Shown piece by piece: positions 49,312 to 58,874 of a stretch of DNA of 64,000 nt. Where the stretch lies: contig JAIXYZ010000013.1 of NCBI GenBank assembly GCA_027489955.1, positions 558,001 through 622,000 on the forward strand, given 5' to 3'. The first letter of the stretch is position 1; every line of letters begins with the position of its first letter. The stretch is from Hyphomicrobiales bacterium (lineage in GTDB: Bacteria; Pseudomonadota; Alphaproteobacteria; Rhizobiales; Beijerinckiaceae). The notes beneath the pieces are model-generated. The model saw nothing but the letters and a program-made list of their open reading frames with translations, ran no database searches and was not told the DNA's origin. The translations under genes and the position numbers were made by a program.

Positions 49312-49510
49312 TCGCGTCCAGCACCGCGATGCGCAGGGCCGAGGACAGGTTGCCGCCCTTTCGGCCGGCGTCGATCTCCGCGACGAGCGCGGCGACGGAC
49401 ATCCCGCGCCGGGCCGCCATGGCCTTGATCTCGTCCCAGAAGGCCGCTTCGAGGGATATCGACGTGCGGTGACCGGCGATCGTGAGCGAGCGCTTGACGA
49501 TGCCGCTCAC
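49295..49510 (-). CDS. Ribbon-helix-helix domain protein
   Basis: Small protein of 71 residues with an RHH-type fold (RSLTIAGHRTSISLEAAFWDEIKAMAARRGMSVAALVAEID region, residues about 7-49), likely DNA-binding. The ATG overlaps the DUF4169 stop, so the two form a small operon. Its 3' end overlaps the CCA-enzyme gene on the other strand. Confidence 0.85.
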   Translation of the reverse strand: MSGIVKRSLTIAGHRTSISLEAAFWDEIKAMAARRGMSVAALVAEIDAGRKGGNLSSALRIAVLDAIRPRP

Positions 49511-49698
49511 GGCTCTGTCTCCGGCCCGTCCAGGCGATGCCCCTCGATCCGTTCGGACGCGATCCGCTCCTGCGCCGCGATCCGTTCGCGCTCGGCCTTC
49601 GTCCGGCCGAAGCGGACGCGGTTCTCGGCGGCCGCCTTGTCCTTGTTGCTGCGGGCCTTGGCCTTGCGCGCCTGCCTGAGGTTGACGATGTCGGCCAT
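49507..49698 (-). CDS. DUF4169 family protein
   Basis: Small, highly charged, lysine/arginine-rich protein of 63 residues (MADIVNLRQARKAKARSNKD at its start) matching DUF4169, a family of unknown function common in Rhizobiales between fumC and RHH genes. It is helical and probably soluble. It lies 51 bases downstream of fumC. Confidence 0.88.
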   Translation of the reverse strand: MADIVNLRQARKAKARSNKDKAAAENRVRFGRTKAERERIAAQERIASERIEGHRLDGPETEP

Positions 49699-49749
49699 GG
49701 GACGCCTCGCAATGCCATAGGAGAAGGTGAGGTCACGGCGCGCCGGCCG

Positions 49750-51138
49750 TCAGCCGGGCCGCGTCATCGCCTCGGGCACGACCAGCCGGTCGAAATCGGC
49801 CTGGCCGATCCCGGCCTTCAGGGCCTCCTCACGCAGGGTCGTGCCGTTCTTGTGGGCCGCCTTGGCGATGGCCGCGGCCCTGTCGTATCCGAATTCCGGC
49901 GCCAGTGCGGTGACCAGCATGAGCGAGCGCTCGACGCCCGCGCGGATATTGTCCTCGCGGGGCTCGATCCCGACGACGCAATTGTCGGTGAAGGACACCG
50001 ACGCATCCGCCAGCAGCCGCACCGATTGCAGAACGTTGTAGGCCATGACCGGGTTGAACACGTTCAGCTCGAAATGGCCGGAGGCGCCGGCGAACGTCAC
50101 CGCGGCGTGATTGCCGAACACCTGGACGCAGACCTGGGTCAGGGCCTCGCACTGCGTCGGGTTGACCTTGCCCGGCATGATCGACGAGCCGGGCTCGTTC
50201 TCCGGCAGGGCGAGTTCGCCGAGCCCCGCGCGCGGGCCCGAGCCGAGGAAGCGGATGTCGTTGGCGATCTTGAACAGGGACGCCGCCACGCTGTTCAGCG
50301 CCCCGTGGGCGAAGACCATGGCGTCGTGCGCCGCAAGGGCCTCGAACTTGTTGGGCGCCGAGGTGAAGGCAAGGCCACTGATGGCCGCGATCCGCTCGGC
50401 CACGCCTTCCGCGAAGCCGACGGGGGCGTTCAGGCCGGTGCCCACCGCGGTGCCGCCCTGGGCGAGCTCCATCAGCCCGGGCAGCGTCAGCTCGATCCGT
50501 GCGATCCCGTTGCTCACCTGCTGGACGTAGCCGGAGAATTCCTGGCCCAGCGTCAGGGGCGTCGCGTCCTGGGTATGTGTCCGGCCAATCTTGACGATGC
50601 CGGCCCAGGCTTTCGCCTTCGCGTCGAGCGCGTCCCGCAGCAGGCGCAGCGCCGGTAGCAGCCGGTGCACGATCTCCTCCGCGCAGGCGACATGCATCGC
50701 CGTCGGGTAGGTGTCGTTGGACGACTGGCTCATGTTGACGTGGTCGTTGGGATGGACGGGCTTCTTGGAGCCTATCTCGCCGCCCAGCATCTCGATGGCG
50801 CGGTTCGAGATCACCTCGTTGGCGTTCATGTTGGACTGGGTGCCCGAGCCGGTCTGCCAGACGACGAGCGGGAAATGATCGTCCAGGCGGCCGTCGATGA
50901 CCTCCTGCGCGGCCGCCACGATCGCCTTCGCCAAGGCCGGATCCAGCCGCCCGAGGGCGAGATTGGTCTCCGCCGCGGCGCGCTTGACGATGCCGAGAGC
51001 CCGCACGACCGGGGCGGGCTGGCGCTCCCAGCCGATGCGGAAGTTCTGGAGCGAGCGCTGGGCCTGCGCGCCCCAGTAGCGGTCGGCCGCCACCTCGATG
51101 GGGCCGAACGTGTCGGTCTCGATGCGGGTACGGGTCAT
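49750..51138 (-). CDS. fumC: Class II fumarate hydratase
   Basis: TCA-cycle enzyme of 462 residues interconverting fumarate and malate. The superfamily signature [11 protein letters not shown], the [14 protein letters not shown] segment and the [14 protein letters not shown] region are all intact, which is the fumarase rather than aspartase or argininosuccinase pattern. The normal length and conserved neighbourhood (DUF4169, RHH, sspB) support it. Confidence 0.97.
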   Translation of the reverse strand: MTRTRIETDTFGPIEVAADRYWGAQAQRSLQNFRIGWERQPAPVVRALGIVKRAAAETNLALGRLDPALAKAIVAAAQEVIDGRLDDHFPLVVWQTGSGTQSNMNANEVISNRAIEMLGGEIGSKKPVHPNDHVNMSQSSNDTYPTAMHVACAEEIVHRLLPALRLLRDALDAKAKAWAGIVKIGRTHTQDATPLTLGQEFSGYVQQVSNGIARIELTLPGLMELAQGGTAVGTGLNAPVGFAEGVAERIAAISGLAFTSAPNKFEALAAHDAMVFAHGALNSVAASLFKIANDIRFLGSGPRAGLGELALPENEPGSSIMPGKVNPTQCEALTQVCVQVFGNHAAVTFAGASGHFELNVFNPVMAYNVLQSVRLLADASVSFTDNCVVGIEPREDNIRAGVERSLMLVTALAPEFGYDRAAAIAKAAHKNGTTLREEALKAGIGQADFDRLVVPEAMTRPG

Positions 51139-51186
51139 GACGGCGCCTCCTGGTCCGTGGCGGCCGGCTCGTCGTGTCCGGCAGGA

Positions 51187-51750
51187 TTACTTCTTGCGGA
51201 ACGCGTCCAGGCTGACGACCGTCGCGCCCGGCTCGCCGCCCTCGGCGGCCGGTGCCTCTGCGGGCGCCTCGTCCGGCTCGGCCTTGCGCGACGCCTTGCC
51301 CTTGGCGGGCGCCCGCGGCTCGGCCTCGGGTGCCTTGGGAGCGGCGCGCGCCGGCGCCGGCGGGCTTTCGGGCGGAGCCTCGATGCCTTCGCCGTCCTCG
51401 GCGCCGAACTTCAGGCCGAACTGGACGGACGGATCGAAGAACGTCGTCAGCGCGTCGAACGGGATCAGCAGCCGCTCCGGCACGCCCCGGAACGACAGGC
51501 CGACTTCGAAAGCGTGCTCCGTGACGCCCAGATCCCAGAACTGGTGCTGGAGGATGATCGTCATCTCGTCCGGATAGGTGTCGCGCAGATGCTGCGACAG
51601 GCGCACGCCGGGCGCGTTGGTCTTGAAGGTGATGTAGAAATGATGGTCGCCGGGCAGCCCGTCCCGGGCGGCTTCGGAGAGGACCTTGCGGATCACGCCC
51701 TTGAGGGCGTTCTGCACCTGCAGGTCGTAGCGGATCAGATCCTTGCTCAT
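51187..51750 (-). CDS. sspB: SspB-type ClpXP adaptor (alphaproteobacterial)
   Basis: Protein of 187 residues related to SspB-alpha, which delivers ssrA-tagged proteins to ClpXP. The folded domain (about 1-125) has DLIRYDLQVQNALKGVIRKVL and PDEMTIILQHQFWDLGV; a proline/alanine/glutamate-rich linker and a short C-terminal tail (VVSLDAFRKK) that would dock on ClpX follow. It lies directly next to the tmRNA gene at 51795-52117, so tag synthesis and recognition are neighbours here. Confidence 0.93.
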   Translation of the reverse strand: MSKDLIRYDLQVQNALKGVIRKVLSEAARDGLPGDHHFYITFKTNAPGVRLSQHLRDTYPDEMTIILQHQFWDLGVTEHAFEVGLSFRGVPERLLIPFDALTTFFDPSVQFGLKFGAEDGEGIEAPPESPPAPARAAPKAPEAEPRAPAKGKASRKAEPDEAPAEAPAAEGGEPGATVVSLDAFRKK

Positions 51751-51794
51751 CCCATCCCGGATACGGCGCCGCGCCGGAGCGGCGCGGGGAAAAT

Positions 51795-52117
51795 GAAGTG
51801 GAGGCTTCTGTTGCCAGGTGCCCCCGAACCCCGCCTAAACGGTGCTAACCGCTAGGACTTTGGATTGGTCGAAGGGACCGCTTACGCGGCCACCGCGAAC
51901 CGAGCATTGTTGTCGTTGGCAACTATGCTTTAGGCCCGATAACGGCGGTACCATGCCGAGCGAAAGTCGACCCTTTACGCCCTCGTCGATCCTGTTTCGC
52001 CCCCGCCGAAGACGAGCGCTGGAGGCTCGTCTTGGGTGGAGGCGCCGGGCACTGCCCCCGGGTCCGAAAGGTTTATTCCGGCCTACGTTTATCGCCATAG
52101 CCGCCTTGCGGCGGCAT
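51795..52117 (-). ncRNA. ssrA: tmRNA, circularly permuted two-piece type
   Basis: The minus strand encodes the tag ANDNNARFAVAA plus a TAA stop (51920 down to 51882), preceded by AUAGUU, the usual resume context. Reading from high to low coordinates, the acceptor piece ends with CGCCTCC-ACC near 52035. A hairpin AAGACGAG/CTCGTCTT (52026-52033 with 52009-52016) forms the excised loop, and the coding piece starts at 52004 with GGGGGCG. These two ends pair as the acceptor stem with a G3-U70 wobble, the alanine identity element. The 5' and 3' precursor ends are estimates. Confidence 0.93.
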
Positions 52118-52123
52118 GCAGAC

Positions 52124-52152
52124 ATATAGGAAACTCGCGGGCACTTGGAAAG
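52124..52152 (-). promoter_or_regulatory. Promoter of the tmRNA gene
   Basis: On the minus strand CTTTCC (52147-52152), 17 bases and CTATAT (52124-52129) match the alphaproteobacterial housekeeping pattern CTTGAC-N17-CTATAT, with a weak -35. The start site would be near 52117, consistent with the acceptor piece. Confidence 0.55.
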
Positions 52153-52165
52153 GCCGCGGGAGCCC

Positions 52166-52849
52166 ATGGAAGACAGCATCCGTTCCGGCCGCCCGACCAT
52201 GCGCCCCCTGGCGTATGTCGCCAACACCCTGGCGATCCTCGTCCTGTGCGGGATGACGGCCCTCGCCGCCGTGGTCCTCGCCACGCGCCTCGTCGCGGAG
52301 CGGACCGAGCCGGGCGCCCAGGCGATGTTCGCGCTCGCCGGGTTGAGCCTCCTGGTGTTCGGCGGCAGCCTGCTCGTCATCGTCCGCTGGCTCGATCCGG
52401 CCGGGTGGCGCCGCGGAGCGGGCCTTGCGGGAGGCGCCCGCGGCCCGGTCCTGCAACTGACCGTCGGCACCACGCTCGTGCTCCTGGCGATCAATGCGCT
52501 GGCGTACCGGCTGATTCCCGGCGCGGATGCGCTCGTCCAGGTCCCCGAGGAGGGCATCCTCGCGATGATCGTGGCCACGGTGGTCATCGCCCCGCTCGTC
52601 GAGGAATTCGTGTTCCGCGGTTTCCTGCAGGGACGCCTCGCGACGGTCCTTCCGGGCTGGGCTGCCATCGTCCTGCCTGCCGCGCTCTTCAGCCTGGTCC
52701 ATTTCGACGGCGGCTGGCTCTATCCCGCGCTCGTCCTGCCGAGCGGGCTGGCCCTCGGCTGGCTGCGCCGGCGTACCGGCTCGATCGGGCCCGGCATAGC
52801 CGTCCACGCCGCTTTCAACGCCGCGGCTGTGGCGGCGCTGCTGTCCTGA
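52166..52849 (+). CDS. CPBP family intramembrane glutamic endopeptidase
   Basis: Membrane protein of 227 residues with about seven helices and the Abi/CAAX-protease motifs: E146, E147 and R151 (EEFVFRG), H179 (SLVHFD), H214 and N218 (HAAFN). Such proteins cleave membrane-associated peptides or act in immunity and protein maturation; the substrate is unknown. The ATG at 52166 with GGGAG just before is preferred over TTG 52145. It is divergent from the tmRNA gene. Confidence 0.88.
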   Translation: MEDSIRSGRPTMRPLAYVANTLAILVLCGMTALAAVVLATRLVAERTEPGAQAMFALAGLSLLVFGGSLLVIVRWLDPAGWRRGAGLAGGARGPVLQLTVGTTLVLLAINALAYRLIPGADALVQVPEEGILAMIVATVVIAPLVEEFVFRGFLQGRLATVLPGWAAIVLPAALFSLVHFDGGWLYPALVLPSGLALGWLRRRTGSIGPGIAVHAAFNAAAVAALLS

Positions 52850-52917
52850 TCCGGCGGTCCGGCATGAGCCGTAACGTTCCGCGTTCCGGTTCGAACTGGC
52901 AGGCAGGAGGAACGACG

Positions 52918-53379
52918 ATGATCCATCCCACCCGACGCGCCGCCCTGGCGCTCCTGTCCGCAGCATGCGCGCTGACCGTGCCGGGCCTGGCGCAGGCCGG
53001 CGAGGTCTATACCGGCTGGCTCTCGTCCACCGCCATCGACGGTCACGATGCCGTGGCCTTCTTCCGGGAAGGCAGGCCCGTGGAGGGCAAGGCGTCCATC
53101 ACCCATCGCTGGAAGGACGCCACCTGGCGCTTCGCGTCGCAGGAGAATCGTGCCGCCTTCGCCGCCGATCCCGAGCGCTACGCGCCGCAATTCGGCGGCC
53201 ATTGCTCCTGGGCGGCCGCGCAAGGATACACGGCCAAGGGGGACCCCCGCGCCTGGCGGATCGTCGACGGCCGGCTGTACCTCAACTACGACGCCGGCGT
53301 TCACGCCGAGTGGGAAAAGGACATCGCCGGAAACATCAGCAAGGCCAACGTGAACTGGCCCCGCGTGAAGCCGCGCTGA
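52918..53379 (+). CDS. YHS domain-containing exported protein
   Basis: Protein of 153 residues with a signal peptide (about 1-27, HPTRRAALALLS then a cleavage region GLAQAG) and a YHS-type domain (DGHDAVAFFREGRPVEGKA; FASQENRAAFAADPERYAPQFGGHC). YHS domains are often metal-related. The ATG at 52918 has GGAGG 7-11 bases upstream. Function is unknown. Confidence 0.88.
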   Translation: MIHPTRRAALALLSAACALTVPGLAQAGEVYTGWLSSTAIDGHDAVAFFREGRPVEGKASITHRWKDATWRFASQENRAAFAADPERYAPQFGGHCSWAAAQGYTAKGDPRAWRIVDGRLYLNYDAGVHAEWEKDIAGNISKANVNWPRVKPR

Positions 53380-53465
53380 CGGCGTTTCCACATCCGGCGT
53401 GAAGTCGCCGCTGATTTCCGCCGCCGCCTCCGGTAGCGTGGGCGCCCGATTCCGCGGAGACGGCG

Positions 53466-54260
53466 ATGCAGGCCTATCACGCGCTTCTCACCCGCATTCT
53501 CGACGAGGGGGTGAGGAAGCAGGACCGGACCGGCACCGGAACGATCTCGGTGTTCGGCCACCAGATGCGCTTCGATCTGGCCGAGGGCTTTCCCCTCGTC
53601 ACGACCAAGAAGCTGCATCTGAGGTCCATTATCCACGAGCTGCTGTGGTTCCTGAAGGGCGACACCAACATCGCCTACCTGAAGGAAAACGGCGTCTCGA
53701 TCTGGGATGAATGGGCCGACGAGAACGGTGACCTCGGCCCCGTCTACGGGAAGCAGTGGCGGTCCTGGGCGAAGCCCGACGGAGGAACCGTCGACCAGAT
53801 CGCCTGGGTGCTGGACGAGATCCGCCGCAACCCCGACAGCCGCCGCCTCGTCGTGTCGGCCTGGAACCCGGGCGAGATCGACCGGATGGCGCTGGCGCCC
53901 TGCCATTGCCTGTTCCAGTTCTACGTGGCCGAGGGCCGCCTGTCCTGCCAGCTCTACCAGCGCTCGGCGGACGTGTTCCTGGGCGTGCCGTTCAACATCG
54001 CGTCCTATGCGCTCCTGACGCACATGATGGCGCAGGCCACGGGGCTCCAGCCGGGTGACTTCGTCCACACGTTCGGCGACGCGCATCTCTACCTGAACCA
54101 CCTCGAGCAGGCGCGCGAGCAATTGTCCCGCGCGCCGCGCGCCCTGCCGACGCTGCGGCTGAACCCGGCCCGGCGGGACCTGTTCGCGTTCACCTTCGAC
54201 GACATCGCCATCGAGGGCTACGATCCGCACCCGGCCATCAAGGCGCCGGTGGCCGTATGA
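53466..54260 (+). CDS. thyA: Thymidylate synthase
   Basis: Enzyme of 264 residues methylating dUMP to dTMP with methylene-tetrahydrofolate. Catalytic C146 lies in LAPCHC, and the [32 protein letters not shown] and DAHLYLNH motifs are intact. The next gene overlaps by ATGA and encodes dihydrofolate reductase, which regenerates its cofactor. Confidence 0.98.
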   Translation: MQAYHALLTRILDEGVRKQDRTGTGTISVFGHQMRFDLAEGFPLVTTKKLHLRSIIHELLWFLKGDTNIAYLKENGVSIWDEWADENGDLGPVYGKQWRSWAKPDGGTVDQIAWVLDEIRRNPDSRRLVVSAWNPGEIDRMALAPCHCLFQFYVAEGRLSCQLYQRSADVFLGVPFNIASYALLTHMMAQATGLQPGDFVHTFGDAHLYLNHLEQAREQLSRAPRALPTLRLNPARRDLFAFTFDDIAIEGYDPHPAIKAPVAV

Positions 54261-54781
54261 GCGGCGGGCACGGCCTGCCCGTCGCCATCGTCGTCGCCTA
54301 TGCGCGCGGCGGCGTCATCGGCGGAGACAACCGGCTGCTCTGGCGGCTGCGCACCGACCTGAAGCGGTTCAGGGCGCTGACGCTCGGCAAGCCCATGATC
54401 ATGGGCCGCAAGACGTTCCAGTCCATTGGCAAGCCGCTGCCGGGCCGGGAGACCGTGGTCGTCACCCGCGATCCCGCGTTCCGGGCGGAGGGCGTTCACG
54501 TGGCCGGGTCGGTGGAGGCCGCGCTGGCGGAAGCCTCCCGGCTGGCTGCCAGGATGGGCGCGAACGAGATCGTGATCGCAGGCGGCGGCGACATCTATGC
54601 GCAGACGCTCGCGATCGCAGACCGTATCCACGCCACCGAAGTGCATGCCGACATCGCGGGCGACGCCTTCTTCCCCTCCATCGACCCTTCGCAGTTCGCG
54701 CAGGTGACGCGGGAGGAGCACCCGGCCGGGCCCGACGACGAGCATGCCTTCGCCTTCGTCGATTTCGCGCGGCGGCGGTGA
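54257..54781 (+). CDS. folA: Dihydrofolate reductase
   Basis: Enzyme of 174 residues reducing dihydrofolate to tetrahydrofolate with NADPH. The typical N-terminal [14 protein letters not shown], the [18 protein letters not shown] block and the [12 protein letters not shown] nucleotide loop are clear. It is coupled to thyA. Sequence shows a chromosomal, not plasmid-type, DHFR. Confidence 0.96.
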   Translation: MSGGHGLPVAIVVAYARGGVIGGDNRLLWRLRTDLKRFRALTLGKPMIMGRKTFQSIGKPLPGRETVVVTRDPAFRAEGVHVAGSVEAALAEASRLAARMGANEIVIAGGGDIYAQTLAIADRIHATEVHADIAGDAFFPSIDPSQFAQVTREEHPAGPDDEHAFAFVDFARRR

Positions 54782-54914
54782 CGCTCCGTCAGGCGAGGCG
54801 GCATTTGCGCGCAGAACGGCACCCCCGGGCCGAAGGCGAGGCCGCCCAAGCTTGACTTCAAGCGGCGGCATCACCATCAACCGACAACCACAAGGATGAG
54901 GGAAACGCGCGCAG

Positions 54915-56063
54915 ATGCCGTGGAACAATCAGAGCGGCGGCCCATGGGGCGGTCGCAATCAGGGTCCCTGGGGCTCGGGTCCGCAGGGCGGACCCGGCGG
55001 CGGAGGCGGCGGCGGAGGCGGGCGCGAGCCTCCCGACCTGGAGGACATCCTGCGGCGCGGTCAGGACCGGCTGAAGGACTTCATGCCCGGCGGCTCGCTG
55101 GGCGGTAAGGGCCTGATCCTCGGCATCCTCGTCATCGTCTGCCTGTGGCTGGCCACGGGCATCTTCATGGTCCGCCCCAACGAGGTGGCCCTGAAGCTGC
55201 TGTTCGGCCGCTATGTCGGCAGCGTCGGCGACGGCCTCTCGTACAATCTTCCCTATCCGATCGGCAGCGTGATCAAGGTCCGGGTGACCGACGTGAACCG
55301 CCTCGAGGTGGGCTTCCGCACCAGCGGCTCCTCGCAGCGTCCGCAGATCACGGACAACCCGCAGGAAAGCCTGATGCTGACCGGCGACGAGAACATCGTC
55401 GACATCGACTTCGCCGTGCAGTGGCAGGTCGATCCCACCCGGCCGCAGAACTTCGTGTTCAACATCCAGGAGCCGGAAAACGCCATCAAGGCCGTGGCCG
55501 AGAGCGCCATGCGCGAGGTCATCGGCCGGCGCAACATCCAGGCCGTGCTGACGTCCGACCGCGCCGCGATCGAGACCGAGGTCCTGCAGAACATGCAGGG
55601 CGTGCTCGACACCTACCAGGCCGGCGTGCGCATCCGCGCCGTCCAGCTCCAGAAGGTGGACCCGCCGAACCAGGTCATCGACGCGTTCCGTGACGTGCAG
55701 GCTGCGCGGCAGGACCAGGACCGCGTGCAGAACGAGGCGCAGACCTACGCGTCCCGCGTCGTGCCGGAAGCCCGAGGCGAGGCGGCCCGCATCATCCAGC
55801 AGGCCGAGGCCTACAAGGAGCGGACCGTGCAGGAGGCCCAGGGTGCGGCTTCGCGCTTCACCCAGGTCTACGAGCAGTACCGCCGCGCGCCCGACGTGAC
55901 GCGCCAGCGCATGTTCCTGGAGACCATGGAGCGCGTGCTCGGCGGAACCGACAAGATCATCATCGACCAGAATGGCAACGGCGTCGTGCCCTACCTGCCG
56001 CTCAACGAGCTGCAGCAGCCGGCCCGCCGTCCCGCCCAGCCGAACCAGGGAGTCCGCCAGTGA
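54915..56063 (+). CDS. hflK: FtsH protease modulator HflK
   Basis: Membrane protein of 382 residues of the band-7/SPFH family. A glycine/proline-rich N-terminal cytoplasmic tail precedes one membrane helix (about 66-87), then the periplasmic SPFH domain (about 90-260) and a coiled-coil rich in A/E/Q/R. With HflC it forms a cage that modulates FtsH. It overlaps hflC by ATGA. Confidence 0.96.
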   Translation: MPWNNQSGGPWGGRNQGPWGSGPQGGPGGGGGGGGGREPPDLEDILRRGQDRLKDFMPGGSLGGKGLILGILVIVCLWLATGIFMVRPNEVALKLLFGRYVGSVGDGLSYNLPYPIGSVIKVRVTDVNRLEVGFRTSGSSQRPQITDNPQESLMLTGDENIVDIDFAVQWQVDPTRPQNFVFNIQEPENAIKAVAESAMREVIGRRNIQAVLTSDRAAIETEVLQNMQGVLDTYQAGVRIRAVQLQKVDPPNQVIDAFRDVQAARQDQDRVQNEAQTYASRVVPEARGEAARIIQQAEAYKERTVQEAQGAASRFTQVYEQYRRAPDVTRQRMFLETMERVLGGTDKIIIDQNGNGVVPYLPLNELQQPARRPAQPNQGVRQ

Positions 56064-56992
56064 CCGGTATCGTCAGGGCAGGCCTGATCCTGATCCTCGC
56101 CGCCGCCGCGGTCATCGTGCCGCTGTCGGTGTTCACCGTGGGCCAGACCCAGCACGCGCTCGTGCTCCGCTTCGGCGGCGTCCGCGCCGTCTATTCGGAG
56201 CCCGGCCTCTACTTCAAGCTGCCGCTGGCGGAGAACGTCCTTCTGTTCGACCGGCGCATCCTCGACCTGGACCTTCCGGCCCAGGAGGTGATCGCCTCCG
56301 ACCAGAAGCGCCTGGTGGTCGACAGCTTCACCCGCTACCGGATCACCGATCCGCTGCGCTTCTACCAGACGCTCAACTCGGTCGCAGGCGCCAATTCGCA
56401 GCTTACCACCATCGTGAACTCGAATGTCCGCACCGTGCTGGCCGACGCCACCTTCGCCGACATCGTGCGCACCCAGCGCCAGCCGCTGATGAACCGCATC
56501 CGCGACGACGTGAACCGCGTCGCCCAGGGCTTCGGCATCATCGTCGTCGACGTGAGGCTGCGCCGCGCCGACCTGCCGGACCAGAACAGCCAGGCGGTCT
56601 TCCAGCGCATGCAGACCGAGCGCCAGCGCGAGGCGGCCGACATCCGCGCGCAAGGATCGCAGCAGTCGCAGACCATCCGCGCCCGCGCGGACCGCGACGT
56701 GGCGGTGATCCTGGCCGAGGCCAGCCGCCAGGCGGAAGAGCTGCGCGGTAACGGCGACGCCGAGCGCAACCGCATCTACGCCGAGGCCTATGGCCGCGAC
56801 CCGGACTTCTTCGCCTTCTACCGGTCGATGCAGGCGTACGAAGCCGGGTTCAGGCCGGGCGACACCCGGATGGTGCTGTCTCCCGACTCATCGTTCTTCC
56901 GGTACTTCAACGACCCGACTGGACGGGGCGACCAGCCGGGCGGTCCGGCCGCGCAGGCTCCGGCGGTGCCGGCCGTTCCGCCGGCGCGTTGA
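56060..56992 (+). CDS. hflC: FtsH protease modulator HflC
   Basis: SPFH/band-7 membrane protein of 310 residues with an N-terminal helix (about 5-25). Motifs VVDSFTRYRITDPLRFYQT and REAADIRAQGSQQSQTIRARADRD are HflC-like, and the C-terminus has an alanine/proline tail. It is encoded with its partner HflK. Confidence 0.96.
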   Translation: MTGIVRAGLILILAAAAVIVPLSVFTVGQTQHALVLRFGGVRAVYSEPGLYFKLPLAENVLLFDRRILDLDLPAQEVIASDQKRLVVDSFTRYRITDPLRFYQTLNSVAGANSQLTTIVNSNVRTVLADATFADIVRTQRQPLMNRIRDDVNRVAQGFGIIVVDVRLRRADLPDQNSQAVFQRMQTERQREAADIRAQGSQQSQTIRARADRDVAVILAEASRQAEELRGNGDAERNRIYAEAYGRDPDFFAFYRSMQAYEAGFRPGDTRMVLSPDSSFFRYFNDPTGRGDQPGGPAAQAPAVPAVPPAR

Positions 56993-57017
56993 TCTTGGGA
57001 CTTCCGGGGCCGGGCGC

Positions 57018-57212
57018 ATGACGGATTTTCTCGCTGCGCTCGGCCTCGTTCTCGTTCTGGAAGGCATCGCCTTCGCCGCCTTTCCCGGCCACGTGCGCCG
57101 GGCCATGGCACAGGCCGCCGAGACGCCCCCGGACATGCTGCGCATCATCGGCATCGTTTCGGCGATCCTGGGCCTCGCCGTCGTCTGGGTCGTGCGCAAC
57201 CTTTTGAACTGA
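57018..57212 (+). CDS. DUF2065 domain membrane protein
   Basis: Protein of 64 residues with two helices, matching DUF2065 (YjeT-like) that commonly follows hflC. The ATG at 57018 fits the family start MTDFLAALGLVLVLEG. It is short and hydrophobic; the function is unknown. Confidence 0.9.
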   Translation: MTDFLAALGLVLVLEGIAFAAFPGHVRRAMAQAAETPPDMLRIIGIVSAILGLAVVWVVRNLLN

Positions 57213-57313
57213 CGGCCGTCGCCGTTACGCCCCAATTTGTGCTTCAATTCGGCCGCCATGGTTCGCACACCTCCCGCCGCCTCCGGCGTCGGATGCGCCA
57301 TCAGAGGATCACG

Positions 57314-58816
57314 ATGACCTTGACCCGCTCACCCTCCCTCCGCCGCGCGCCGCGCGTGATGCGCGCCGTCGCCCTCGGCCTCGCGCTCGCCATGCCGATG
57401 GGCTCCGCGACGGTGCTGATGGCCCCGGCCGCCGCCCAGGCCAAGGCGCCCGACAGCTTCGCCGACCTGGCCGAGCGCGTCGCCCCTGCCGTGGTGAACA
57501 TCTCGGCCTCCACCACGGTGGAGACCCGCAACCGCGTCCTGCCCCAGCTGCCGCAGGGCACGCCGTTCGAGGATCTCTTCGAGGAATTCTTCAACCGCCG
57601 CGGCCAGGGCCAGGGCCAGCAGGACACGCCGCGCCAGCGCCGCTCCAATTCCCTGGGCTCGGGCTTCATCATCGATGCCTCGGGCATCGTGATCACCAAC
57701 AACCACGTCATCGGCGACGCCGACGACATCGCCGTCATCCTGTCGGATGGCACGCGGCTGAAGGCCGAGATCGTCGGCAAGGACGCCAAGGTCGACCTCG
57801 CGGTCCTGCGCGTGAAGTCGGACAAGCCGCTGCCCTTCGTCAAGCTGGGCGACAGCGAGAAGGCCCGGATCGGCGACTGGGTCATCGCCATCGGCAACCC
57901 GTTCGGCCTTGGCACGTCGGTCTCGGCGGGCATCGTCTCGGCCCGCAACCGCAACATCCAGTCCGGCCCCTACGATACCTACATCCAGACCGACGCGGCC
58001 ATCAACAAGGGTAATTCCGGCGGCCCGCTCTTCGACATGAACGGCGACGTCATCGGCATCAACACGGCGATTCTGTCGCCGACGGGCGGTTCGGTCGGCA
58101 TCGGCTTTGCCGTGCCGTCCTCGCTCGCGACCCCGATCATCGACCAGCTCCGCGAGTTCGGCGAGACCCGTCGCGGCTGGCTGGGCGTGCGCATCCAGAG
58201 CGTGGACGACGCGACCGCGGAGGCGCTCAACCTCGGCCGCGCGCGCGGCGCGCTCATCGCCGGCATCGAGGATAAGGGACCGGCAAAGCCCGCGGGCCTC
58301 GAGGTCGGCGACGTCATCGTCCGGTTCGACGGCAAGGATGTGAAGGATTCGCGGGATCTGCCGCGCATCGTCGCCGCGACGCCGGTCGGCAAGGCCGTGC
58401 AGGTCGATATCGTCCGCAAGGGCAAGGAGATGGCCAAGTCCGTGACGCTCGGCCGCCTCGAGGACGGCGAGAAGCTCGCCTCCCTGCAGACCCCGGCCGC
58501 GCCGGACAAGCCGCTGACGCGCCAGGCGCTCGGGCTCGAACTGTCGACGATCACGGACGAGGCCCGCCGCCGCTTCAACCTGAAGGAAGGCGTGAAGGGC
58601 GTGCTCGTCACCCGCGTCGATCCCGACGGCAAGGCCGCCGACAAGCGCATCCAGGCAGGCGAAGTGATCGTCGAGGTCGGCCAGGAGGCCGTGACATCCC
58701 CCGCGGACGTGACGCGCCGGGTCGAAGCCCTGAAGAAGGAGGGCAAGAAGTCCGCCCTTCTCCTGGTGGCGAATGCCGAGAACGTCGTGCGTTTCGTGGC
58801 CGTCTCGATCGAGTGA
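57314..58816 (+). CDS. degP: Periplasmic serine protease DegP/Do
   Basis: Trypsin-like protease of 500 residues with a signal peptide (cleavage around 40-43, AAAQAK). Catalytic triad H131 (NNHVIG), D161 (KVDLAVL) and S235 (GNSGGP), then two PDZ domains. A glutamine/arginine-rich LA-loop lies at about 95-112. The ATG at 57314 has AGAGGA upstream; the longer frame starts at 57239. A terminator follows directly. Confidence 0.96.
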   Translation: MTLTRSPSLRRAPRVMRAVALGLALAMPMGSATVLMAPAAAQAKAPDSFADLAERVAPAVVNISASTTVETRNRVLPQLPQGTPFEDLFEEFFNRRGQGQGQQDTPRQRRSNSLGSGFIIDASGIVITNNHVIGDADDIAVILSDGTRLKAEIVGKDAKVDLAVLRVKSDKPLPFVKLGDSEKARIGDWVIAIGNPFGLGTSVSAGIVSARNRNIQSGPYDTYIQTDAAINKGNSGGPLFDMNGDVIGINTAILSPTGGSVGIGFAVPSSLATPIIDQLREFGETRRGWLGVRIQSVDDATAEALNLGRARGALIAGIEDKGPAKPAGLEVGDVIVRFDGKDVKDSRDLPRIVAATPVGKAVQVDIVRKGKEMAKSVTLGRLEDGEKLASLQTPAAPDKPLTRQALGLELSTITDEARRRFNLKEGVKGVLVTRVDPDGKAADKRIQAGEVIVEVGQEAVTSPADVTRRVEALKKEGKKSALLLVANAENVVRFVAVSIE

Positions 58817-58847
58817 CACGGCCGCCGGCTGCTCTGTCGGCTCAAGG

Positions 58848-58874
58848 AAAAGCCCGGCTCCGGCCGGGCTTTTT
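58848..58874. terminator. Bidirectional terminator between degP and benE
   Basis: A perfect 10-bp stem (AAAAGCCCGG 58848-58857, CCGGGCTTTT 58864-58873) with a 6-base loop, flanked by A-run on one side and T-run on the other, lies between the convergent degP and benE genes. It ends at the benE stop codon. Confidence 0.88.

Noticed and set aside
51842-52129. Plus-strand open frame of 95 codons in the fumC/sspB-CPBP gap
   Set aside because: The region is the tmRNA gene on the other strand, as shown by tag, acceptor stem and loop hairpin.
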